Assembly: GCA_937954195.1 (NCBI GenBank)
Contig: CALFYR010000470.1
Span: 1-9,003, forward strand
Reading direction: 5' to 3'
Length of the DNA: 9,003 bases
DNA from: an uncultured Dehalococcoidia bacterium
GTDB lineage: Bacteria; Chloroflexota; Dehalococcoidia; Tepidiformales; Tepidiformaceae
The notes under the pieces are model-generated. The model was given only the letters and a program-made list of their open reading frames with translations. It had not been told where the DNA came from and made no database searches. This document shows positions 1 through 5,169 of this stretch, piece after piece (within the stretch, counting starts at the first letter, position 1; each line of letters opens with the position of its first letter). Position numbers and translations under genes: made by a program.

Positions 1-1
1 C

Positions 2-79
2 TGGCGCAAGAGCGAAACGATCGACGCCTTCTACAAGTCCGTCGAATCGTTCTTGAAAACCTACGTGCTCTACGCCTGA
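2..79 (+). CDS. C-terminal end of an unidentified protein, possibly an S9-type alpha/beta hydrolase (partial)
   Basis: An open frame enters from the left edge and stops at TGA (77-79), leaving 25 codons. The visible tail begins WRKSETIDAFYKSVESF and ends LYA. The pattern of a basic/aromatic start, then SETI, an amphipathic helix and FLKTYV resembles the C-terminal helix of prolyl-oligopeptidase (S9) hydrolases, where a conserved histidine usually lies just before such a segment. That histidine would be outside the window, so the family is only a suggestion. The gene converges on the minus-strand toxin gene, with 5 bases between the two stop codons and no room for a separate terminator. Confidence 0.4.
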   Translation, partial: WRKSETIDAFYKSVESFLKTYVLYA

Positions 80-84
80 GGCCG

Positions 85-336
85 CTAGTACGCGTCGCGT
101 CGCGGCACAACGCTCACGACCCTGACCGTGCGGCTCTCGATGAGGATGCGAACCCGCCATTCGCCAGCTCGCAAGCGCCATTCCCCGTCCTGTCCCTGGA
201 GCTTCTTGATGTCGCCCCTGCCGTCGCGACCGAACGACCGTACGGTTGTCAGGACACGTGTTGCCTGTCGACGATCACGCCGCGCCAATTCGAACAGTTC
301 ATCCACGGCATCCTGGAACCAGAGGATGTCGTACAT
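85..336 (-). CDS. RelE/ParE-type toxin of a type II toxin-antitoxin module
   Basis: This is an 83-residue basic protein. RelE/ParE-family toxins are small ribonuclease-fold proteins that cleave mRNA at the ribosome or poison gyrase; which activity applies here cannot be told. Family signs are the central GDIKKLQG segment, the EWRLRAGEWRVRI strand pair with its arginines, and the C-terminal VVPRRDAY. I chose the ATG at 336 because it shares its A with the TGA stop of the antitoxin gene (336-338). The longer start at 387 would overlap the antitoxin by about 50 bases. It is cotranscribed with, and translationally coupled to, the upstream antitoxin. The second toxin at 4870-5127 shares GD-KKL-GQ, GEWRLR-G-WR and VVPRRDAY, so the two modules are related copies. 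Confidence 0.88.
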   Translation of the reverse strand: MYDILWFQDAVDELFELARRDRRQATRVLTTVRSFGRDGRGDIKKLQGQDGEWRLRAGEWRVRILIESRTVRVVSVVPRRDAY

Positions 337-575
337 CAGGCCCGGCGGAGATCTCTGCCTGTCGCTCCCGCACGAATGACGGCCCATGCCCGATCAAATG
401 CCGCGCGGTCCTCCGCGGTCACAGGCTCGTCGTCGTAGGGAGCTTCGTTAAGCCGCTTCTCGAACTCTTCGGCACTGATCGGCACCAGCTGCTCAATCAG
501 CACCTCCGCCTCCTCGAGTCGATCCTCCTCGAGCAAGCGGTCGATTTCGGCCCGGATCTGTTCCTGCGTCTTCAC
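336..575 (-). CDS. Antitoxin of a type II toxin-antitoxin module
   Basis: This is a 79-residue, very acidic protein that starts at GTG (575) behind AGGA (583-586, 7-base spacer). The N-terminal part is a predicted charged helix (residues about 1-30, rich in Glu, Ile and Leu). The C-terminal part carries SAEEFEKRLNEAPYDDEPVT followed by another helix. That APxDDEPxT segment also occurs in the second antitoxin (4598-4870) and is typical of the toxin-neutralising tail of RelE/ParE partners. The stop codon overlaps the toxin start by one base, the normal antitoxin-first arrangement. There is no recognisable AbrB or ribbon-helix-helix DNA-binding domain, so autoregulation is not evident from the protein. 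A weak TATAGA lies at 653-658 beside an inverted repeat. Confidence 0.85.
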   Translation of the reverse strand: MKTQEQIRAEIDRLLEEDRLEEAEVLIEQLVPISAEEFEKRLNEAPYDDEPVTAEDRAAFDRAWAVIRAGATGRDLRRA

Positions 576-660
576 AACTGGATCCTACCACGCCAACTCG
601 ACGGCCCAAGCTGGTCTGTCCCCCAATGTCACTGCCGAACCCCGAATGCCCCTCTATACA

Positions 661-700
661 CCCACTCTCCACGACCAATGTTCAGACCGCGGAGAGGGGG
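661..700. repeat. Inverted repeat between the DUF4349 gene and the toxin-antitoxin operon
   Basis: CCCACTCTCC (661-670) pairs with GGAGAGGGGG (691-700) in 9 of 10 positions around a 20-base loop. On the minus strand it begins 13 bases after the lipoprotein stop codon and ends just upstream of a TATAGA -10-like hexamer (653-658). It could be a terminator for the lipoprotein gene, although no T-tract follows, or an operator over the antitoxin promoter. The sequence does not decide between these. Confidence 0.4.
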
Positions 701-712
701 CAATGGGTGAGG

Positions 713-1669
713 TCACTGCGGGGCCGCAACCTCCGTCGTCGTCACCGTCGCAGGCTTTCGGAACCGCCGGGCCGCCAGCAGCACCAGTCCTACCGGCACG
801 ATCAGCCACGCCGAAGCAACCAGGACCACAACCCCGGCAGCGGCCACGTACCCCGCCGCTTCCAGCGACCGCTCCCAGCTCGTTTCCCACACGTTCGCGA
901 GGCTCGGCGCGCCGCCATCCTTCGGCGTTTCAACGGTCGCGACCACCGGCATGAACGTCATCGAAACGGTCGCGAAGTCGGTCATGTTGTCCAGCACGTT
1001 CAGGCGCCCCTGGATCTGCTCGATCTGCTCGCGCACACCCGTCAGCCGGTCCTGCACCGTCAAGATGTCGTTGATGGTCGTCGCCTGTGCCAGCAGGTCG
1101 AGGTACTGCTGCTCTGTCCGCTCGAGGTTCCGCAGGCGGCTTGAAAGGTCTGTGTACTGCTCGGTCACCTCGGTCGAATTCGAGCCCTCGCTCTCCACCG
1201 TCAGCCCACTCATCCCCCGAATGCTCGCGAGAAAGTTCTCGTAGTTCTCGACGGGTACCCGAACCGTCAACGTCGCCGAACGGCGCTCCGGGTCCGAACC
1301 GCCGGAGAAGTTCGAACTCTCGATATAGCCGCCGTTCGTGCGCGCGAGGATCGAAACTTGGTTAAACGACCCGGTCACGTCCTCGGCGCTCAACGTCATG
1401 TTCGCCGTGAAGATAATCTTGCGGTCCAGCTGGGCGATCGATGGCTGCCCACCACCGGCGTCGTACCCGTTTGCGCCGTTTGCTGCCGATGAGTCCAAGT
1501 CTGGCGCCGTCTCCCCGGTGGACGGCGCGAGCCCGGCAAGTCCATCTCGCGTCTGCTCCGTGCCGCCGTCGTCGCTGCCTGCCCAATCGTCGTCATCATC
1601 GCCGCAAGCGATGAGTCCGAGCGCCAGCCCCCCGGCAAGCACTCCCAGCAGCAGGTGTCGTGTCTTCAT
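713..1669 (-). CDS. DUF4349 domain-containing lipoprotein
   Basis: This is a 318-residue envelope protein. The ATG at 1669 was chosen because it follows GGAGG (1678-1682, 8-base spacer) and opens directly into a lipoprotein signal: K2/R4, a hydrophobic run, then the lipobox LIAC with C22. The frame is open 25 codons further upstream, but that would bury the signal. After C22 comes an Asp-rich linker (GDDDDD). The DUF4349 region spans about residues 70-290: RKIIFTANMTLSAEDV, the NGGYIESS strand, ATLTVRVPVENYENF, then a coiled coil (about 175-235) with many Arg/Glu/Gln. A transmembrane segment (about 272-303) is followed by RRFRKP near the C-terminus. The family's function is unknown. A lipid anchor at one end and a membrane helix at the other suggest it is tethered twice. 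It lies 113 bases after the Fe-S scaffold gene and may share its transcript. Confidence 0.88.
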   Translation of the reverse strand: MKTRHLLLGVLAGGLALGLIACGDDDDDWAGSDDGGTEQTRDGLAGLAPSTGETAPDLDSSAANGANGYDAGGGQPSIAQLDRKIIFTANMTLSAEDVTGSFNQVSILARTNGGYIESSNFSGGSDPERRSATLTVRVPVENYENFLASIRGMSGLTVESEGSNSTEVTEQYTDLSSRLRNLERTEQQYLDLLAQATTINDILTVQDRLTGVREQIEQIQGRLNVLDNMTDFATVSMTFMPVVATVETPKDGGAPSLANVWETSWERSLEAAGYVAAAGVVVLVASAWLIVPVGLVLLAARRFRKPATVTTTEVAAPQ

Positions 1670-1677
1670 GTTCCCTA

Positions 1678-1682
1678 CCTCC
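1678..1682 (-). promoter_or_regulatory. Strong ribosome binding site fixing the DUF4349 start
   Basis: GGAGG on the minus strand lies 8 bases before ATG 1669. It decides between this start and the open frame that continues to 1744. Confidence 0.75.
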
Positions 1683-1782
1683 ATGAACGCGCCATCCGAG
1701 CGCGTCATGCCGGAAGAACGAACGCCGCGCCCGAACAGTTCCATCCCGAAGGTAAAGAAATCGATCCCGCCCGCCTGTGGCC

Positions 1783-2151
1783 CTACTTCGATCGGTAGTC
1801 CGCGATTGCCGCCTTGAGCGCGTCTGCTGCCAGTACCGAGCAGTGCACTTTGTCCTTCGGCAGTCCGCCGATCTCCTCGGCTATGCGTTCGCGGGTCAAA
1901 GCCGAAGCCTCGTCAAGCGTCCACCCCTTCACCATCTCGCTCGCGAACGAAGAGGTCGCAATCGCCGGCGGGCAGCCGCGCGTCAGCCACCGCACCTCGG
2001 CTATCCGGTCGTCCGCCACGCGGATCATCACCCGCATCCGGTCCCCGCACACGGGATTCGAAGTCGTTGCGTCGCCATCCGGGTCCGGCATCTCGCCCGA
2101 ATTTCGCGGGTTCTGAAAGTGGTCGAGGACAGTGTCCGAATAAGCGGCCAT
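1783..2151 (-). CDS. IscU/NifU-like Fe-S cluster assembly scaffold protein
   Basis: This 122-residue protein should be the scaffold on which Fe-S clusters are assembled from cysteine-desulfurase sulfur before transfer to apoproteins. All three conserved cysteines are present in their usual settings: C35 in NPVCGD with the adjacent D37, C60 in RGCPPAIATSS, and C104 in KVHCSVLAADAL. The N-terminus YSDTVLDHFQNPRN is also typical. The length matches a stand-alone scaffold, with no C-terminal Nfu domain and no SufU-type insertion. ATG 2151 is preceded by an in-frame GTG (2154), so the start is uncertain by one codon; AAGG lies just upstream. It is 34 bases downstream of the biotin carrier gene on the same strand, so cotranscription is likely. 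No cysteine desulfurase or other isc/suf gene is visible nearby. Confidence 0.92.
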   Translation of the reverse strand: MAAYSDTVLDHFQNPRNSGEMPDPDGDATTSNPVCGDRMRVMIRVADDRIAEVRWLTRGCPPAIATSSFASEMVKGWTLDEASALTRERIAEEIGGLPKDKVHCSVLAADALKAAIADYRSK

Positions 2152-2185
2152 CACCTTCGACGGTAGCAGGCCAACACTCGCCTCG

Positions 2186-2704
2186 CTACTCGACGACAGC
2201 CAGCGTCTCGCCCTCCGCGACTCGCGAGCCTTCGGAGACGGGTATCTCCTTCACCGTGCCGTCCGCCGGAGACTTGATCTCGTTCTCCATCTTCATCGCT
2301 TCGAGGGTCATCAGGACATCGCCCCGCGAAACGGTGTCGCCCACCTTCACCTTGATGGAGAGGATCTTGCCCGCTATCTGAGCGGCGACGCCACCCTTCA
2401 CCGCCGTCCGCGGCGCAGCACCAGAACTCGCGCTCGACTGAGCGCGCTCGCGTGGCGCGGGGCCGCCACCCAGCCGTCCGTCCCACTCCACCGTGAACGG
2501 CCGGTAGTCCACCTGCACGTCCATCCCCGATTCGCGCGCACCTGCCGGCGGCAGCTGCACGCGGTAGGGCACACCGCCCGCGTTCACCGTCGCGTAGGCA
2601 GCTTCCTCACGCACCGAAATCGCGTACTCCTGGCCGTCCACCACCACCTTGTCGCCGCGAACCTCAACTTCGTAGCTGCGCCCGCCGATCGTGACTTTCG
2701 CCAT
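2186..2704 (-). CDS. Biotin carboxyl carrier protein (biotinyl subunit of an acyl-CoA/pyruvate carboxylase)
   Basis: This 172-residue protein carries carboxyl-biotin between a biotin carboxylase and a carboxyltransferase. The C-terminal biotinyl domain (about residues 102-172) has the EAMKM motif with K138 as the biotin site, 34 residues from the C-terminus as is usual. It also has AGKILSIKVKVGDTV before it and SPADGTVKEI after it. The first 80 residues form a beta-rich domain (MAKVTIGGRSYEVEV...) like the N-terminal part of acyl-CoA carboxylase biotin subunits and OadA-type proteins, joined by a Pro/Ala/Ser-rich linker (81-101). ATG 2704 was chosen because AGGAG (2713-2717) lies 8 bases upstream; the longer open frame overlaps pycB. 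Only 11 bases separate it from the carboxyltransferase stop, so the two are almost certainly cotranslated. Confidence 0.93.
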   Translation of the reverse strand: MAKVTIGGRSYEVEVRGDKVVVDGQEYAISVREEAAYATVNAGGVPYRVQLPPAGARESGMDVQVDYRPFTVEWDGRLGGGPAPRERAQSSASSGAAPRTAVKGGVAAQIAGKILSIKVKVGDTVSRGDVLMTLEAMKMENEIKSPADGTVKEIPVSEGSRVAEGETLAVVE

Positions 2705-2712
2705 CCGAAGTT

Positions 2713-2717
2713 CTCCT
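2713..2717 (-). promoter_or_regulatory. Ribosome binding site overlapping the pycB stop codon
   Basis: AGGAG on the minus strand (2713-2717) overlaps the TAG stop of the carboxyltransferase gene (2716-2718) and precedes ATG 2704 by 8 bases. Terminating ribosomes would sit on the site, which suggests translational coupling and matched amounts of the two subunits. Confidence 0.7.
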
Positions 2718-4212
2718 ATCGCATCTGGCGCATACGGCCGAAGCTGCGCCACGAGTTGTTGTCGCCGTTCGAAGCCGGGGCGGCCGGTGCGTATGCCGGC
2801 GCGGCCTGCGCCTTCTTCTCGCCGATAACCATTGCTCCCACGATCGCCGCGACCAGTTCCCGTTCGGGACCGCCGCCGTCGCGCCGCCACTCAAGGAACT
2901 CCTTGGCCGGCTGCGGGAACATCACGTAGCTCAGGACGTCGTCGACGTCCTTCGCAAGGTCGCCGATCTCCGCCCGGGCCGCGTCCATCTCCGGCGCGAG
3001 GTCGTCAGCCGGCCGGTGCGTGATCGGCTGGTCGTCGCCGAGCACCAGCGGCAGCACATCCGCCGCCACTGGCGCCGGGGTCGCACCGTACATACCCTTG
3101 GCGACGTTCTTCGTCTCCCGGGTCACGCTCGCGTAACGCTTCCCCGTCAGCACGTTCAACACCGCCTGCGTGCCAACAATCTGCGAACTCGGCGTCACGA
3201 GCGGCGGATAGCCAAGGTCCGCACGCACCCGGGCATTCTCCGCCAGCACTTCCGGCAGCCGGTGCTCGGCGCCCTGCTCACGCAACTGGCCAACCAGGTT
3301 CGAGATCATCCCGCCCGGGACCTGGTGCTGGAGTACACCCGCGTCCACACCGAGCAAACCCGATTCGAACTTCCAGTACTTCTTGCGAACCCCGCGGAAG
3401 TACTCCGCCAGTTCGCCGAGCTTCACCAGGTCCAGTCCTGTCGAATGGTCCGGGTCCTCCGCCAGCGCCGCTACGAGCGTTTCGGTGGCTGGCTGGCTCG
3501 TCCCGCCTGCCAGCGGGCTCAGCGCGCAGTCGATCACGTCCGCCCCGGATTGCACGCCCATCAGGTACGCCATCTCCGAATACCCGGAGGTATCGTGGCA
3601 ATGCATCTGGACCAGCATGTTCGGGTGGTCGGCTTTCAGCCGGCTCACGAGCGCCTTCGCCATCATCGGACTCAGCAAGCCCGCCATGTCCTTGATGCAC
3701 AGCGAATCCGCGCCCATCTGCACCATCGTGTCCGCCATCGTCGCGAACGTGTCCACCGTGTGGACAGGGCTAATCGTGTAGCAGATCGTGCCCTGCACAT
3801 GGCCGCCGGCCCGTTTCACGGCATCGAAGGCGGTCTCCAGGTTTCGGGTGTCGTTCAGAGCGTCGAAGATGCGGAAGATATCCATCCCGTTCGCGACCGC
3901 CCGTTCGCAGAACTCCCGAACCACATCGTCGGCGTAATGCCGGTAACCCACGGCGTTCTGACCGCGAAGCAGCATCTGCGTGGGGGTGTTCTTCAGCCGT
4001 TTCTTGATTTCCCGCAGTCGCTCCCAGGGGTCTTCCTTCAAGAACCGCAGGCAGGTATCGAACGTGGCGCCGCCCCAGCATTCGATCGAGTGGTAGCCGA
4101 TCGCGTCCATCTGTTCGAGGACGGGAATCATGTCCTCAGTGCGCATTCGTGTGGCGAGAAGAGACTGGTGGCCATCGCGGATGGCCGTCTCCATGATGCC
4201 GATCCTGGTCAT
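2716..4212 (-). CDS. pycB: Pyruvate carboxylase subunit B / oxaloacetate decarboxylase alpha-type carboxyltransferase
   Basis: This 498-residue enzyme subunit transfers the carboxyl group between carboxy-biotin and a keto acid (pyruvate/oxaloacetate). The TIM-barrel carboxyltransferase domain starts at residue 1 (METAIRDGHQSLLATRMRT) and shows the metal ligands of the family: D13, K174 in CIKDMAG (the lysine that becomes carbamylated) and H204/H206 in MHCHDTSG. The RGQNAVGYRHYADD block (83-96) is also conserved. The PYC_OADA domain follows (about 290-460), with PGGMISNLVGQL and TPSSQIVGTQAV. The protein ends in an Ala/Pro tail and has no biotinyl domain; that is supplied by the next gene. Members of this family also include the 5S subunit of methylmalonyl-CoA transcarboxylase, so substrate assignment is open. 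No biotin carboxylase or membrane decarboxylase beta subunit is in the window. Only a weak ribosome site (GGA) precedes the ATG. Confidence 0.93.
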   Translation of the reverse strand: MTRIGIMETAIRDGHQSLLATRMRTEDMIPVLEQMDAIGYHSIECWGGATFDTCLRFLKEDPWERLREIKKRLKNTPTQMLLRGQNAVGYRHYADDVVREFCERAVANGMDIFRIFDALNDTRNLETAFDAVKRAGGHVQGTICYTISPVHTVDTFATMADTMVQMGADSLCIKDMAGLLSPMMAKALVSRLKADHPNMLVQMHCHDTSGYSEMAYLMGVQSGADVIDCALSPLAGGTSQPATETLVAALAEDPDHSTGLDLVKLGELAEYFRGVRKKYWKFESGLLGVDAGVLQHQVPGGMISNLVGQLREQGAEHRLPEVLAENARVRADLGYPPLVTPSSQIVGTQAVLNVLTGKRYASVTRETKNVAKGMYGATPAPVAADVLPLVLGDDQPITHRPADDLAPEMDAARAEIGDLAKDVDDVLSYVMFPQPAKEFLEWRRDGGGPERELVAAIVGAMVIGEKKAQAAPAYAPAAPASNGDNNSWRSFGRMRQMR

Positions 4213-4301
4213 CGCATCGTCCGTGGGAGAGGGTTAGGCGGGGTGCGCCGCAAGTCCGGCGCGGTTCACGAAGGGTAACAGTGCGCGCCCTAAGGGGCGA
4301 T

Positions 4302-4526
4302 TCACGCCAACCGCCCGTCCTCGATCGTTACCATCTCGTTCTCCCTGCAGCCGCACCATCGGCACGAACCGTCCATCTCGCGGTCCGGATGCACCACCGA
4401 GACCGCAATCCTCCCGCTCACCGCGACCCGTCCGGCCGCCTGCTCCGCCGCTACCCACGCCGGCAACCGGAACACCTCGAACGGTTCCACCGCGTTACAC
4501 GAGAATCTCGGCATCTGTTCGGTCAT
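4302..4526 (-). CDS. Small Cys-containing hypothetical protein
   Basis: I do not recognise this 74-residue protein. It begins MTEQMPRFSCNAVEPFEVF, continues through AWVAAEQAAGRVAVSGRIAVSV, and has CRWCGC near the end plus C10 and a histidine (VVHPD), so metal binding is conceivable. Coding is supported by strongly GC third positions and by sensible protein composition. ATG 4526 has TAGGATGAGG just upstream; an in-frame ATG at 4535 adds three residues and lies 9 bases after a TAAGGT hexamer (4545-4550), which would fit a very short leader. It is codirectional with pycB, 89 bases upstream of it. A short hairpin (CGCCC-CTTA-GGGCG on the minus strand) directly follows its stop. The opposite-strand frame over the same bases reads as an Arg/His/Pro-rich shadow. 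Confidence 0.6.
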   Translation of the reverse strand: MTEQMPRFSCNAVEPFEVFRLPAWVAAEQAAGRVAVSGRIAVSVVHPDREMDGSCRWCGCRENEMVTIEDGRLA

Positions 4527-4585
4527 CCACCTCATCCTAGCGGCACCTTACCCGCGAAGCGTTAAGGGGCCGGCAGGGTGACTGG

Positions 4586-4591
4586 TATACT
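4586..4591 (+). promoter_or_regulatory. -10 box of a leaderless promoter for the second toxin-antitoxin operon
   Basis: TATACT lies only 6 bases before ATG 4598. Transcription normally starts about 7 bases after the hexamer, so the mRNA would begin at the start codon itself. No Shine-Dalgarno sequence is present. A poor -35 candidate, TTAAGG (4562-4567), sits 18 bases upstream. Confidence 0.65.
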
Positions 4592-4597
4592 CGCGAC

Positions 4598-4870
4598 ATG
4601 ACCACGCGAGAATCGCTCAAAGAGATGATCGACGATCTGCCAGATGCGGACCTGGCGGAACTCGAGGAGTGGCTCCTCGCCCGCGAACGTCCCCTACCGG
4701 CACGCGCCAAACGCCCCATGACGAGCGATGAGTTCCGCAAGTTCCTCGAGGACGCACCCGAGGACGACGAACCACTGACCGAAGAGGAACTTGAGGCGCT
4801 GAGGCGTTGGCGTGAATCGCCCGGCCCTACCGTCCCTCACGAGGAAGTCAAGAGAATGCTCGGACTGTAG
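4598..4870 (+). CDS. Antitoxin of the second type II toxin-antitoxin module
   Basis: This is a 90-residue acidic protein. Residues 1-30 form a charged helical region (ESLKEMIDDLPDADLAELEE), in the style of small antitoxins with no obvious DNA-binding fold. Residues 41-66 include SDEFRKFLEDAPEDDEPLTE, which aligns with SAEEFEKRLNEAPYDDEPVT in the antitoxin at 336-575. A C-terminal extension ending EEVKRMLGL is absent from that copy. The ATG follows a TATACT box by 6 bases, so it is probably translated from a leaderless mRNA. Its TAG stop shares a base with the GTG start of the toxin gene, the same one-base overlap seen in the first module. Confidence 0.88.
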   Translation: MTTRESLKEMIDDLPDADLAELEEWLLARERPLPARAKRPMTSDEFRKFLEDAPEDDEPLTEEELEALRRWRESPGPTVPHEEVKRMLGL

Positions 4871-5127
4871 TGGGAAACGTTCATTGGGAAGCCGAGGCGC
4901 TCGAACAGCTGAGGCGAATCTCGGGCCGGAACCGATCAGATGGCAGCCGAATTTCCAGGGCCATTGATCGGTTTGCGGAGACGAGCCTCGGCGATGTCAA
5001 GAAGCTCAAAGGCCAGCCACGTGGCGAGTGGCGCTTGAGGGTCGGTAGATGGCGGATCCTCTTCGATTGGAGCGGCGAGGACATGACCATACTGGCCGTG
5101 GTCCCGCGCCGAGACGCCTACAACTAA
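4870..5127 (+). CDS. RelE/ParE-type toxin of the second toxin-antitoxin module
   Basis: This 85-residue basic protein starts at GTG 4870, which overlaps the antitoxin stop (TAGTG). Family signs are the N-terminal helix pair (EALEQLRRISGRN), GDVKKLKGQ at about residues 41-49, GEWRLRVGRWRILF, and the terminal VVPRRDAYN. The GEWRLR-G-WR strand and the PRRDAY tail match the toxin at 85-336 almost exactly, while the first 38 residues differ strongly. This suggests two family members that have diverged rather than a recent duplication. The mode of toxicity (ribosome-dependent mRNA cleavage or gyrase inhibition) cannot be assigned from sequence. It ends 42 bases before the phosphotransferase gene, which has its own -10 box. 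Confidence 0.9.
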   Translation: MGNVHWEAEALEQLRRISGRNRSDGSRISRAIDRFAETSLGDVKKLKGQPRGEWRLRVGRWRILFDWSGEDMTILAVVPRRDAYN

Positions 5128-5155
5128 CCTCCCACCCCCAACCCCGCTCCTCCCG

Positions 5156-5161
5156 TATACT
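5156..5161 (+). promoter_or_regulatory. -10 box of a leaderless promoter for the phosphotransferase gene
   Basis: TATACT ends 8 bases before GTG 5170 in the short gap behind the toxin gene. The gap is C-rich and has no purine-rich ribosome site. The arrangement copies that at 4586-4598 and argues that the gene starts at GTG 5170, not at the in-frame TTG 5161, whose first base is part of the box. Confidence 0.65.
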
Positions 5162-5169
5162 TGCCCGCC

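Noticed and set aside
3016..4278. 420-codon plus-strand open frame
   Set aside because: Antisense to pycB; Arg/His/Val-rich and without domain-like sequence, while the minus strand encodes a clear enzyme with its metal ligands.
5161..5169. TTG 5161 as start of the phosphotransferase gene
   Set aside because: The T of this TTG is the last base of the TATACT box; transcription should begin after it, at about GTG 5170.
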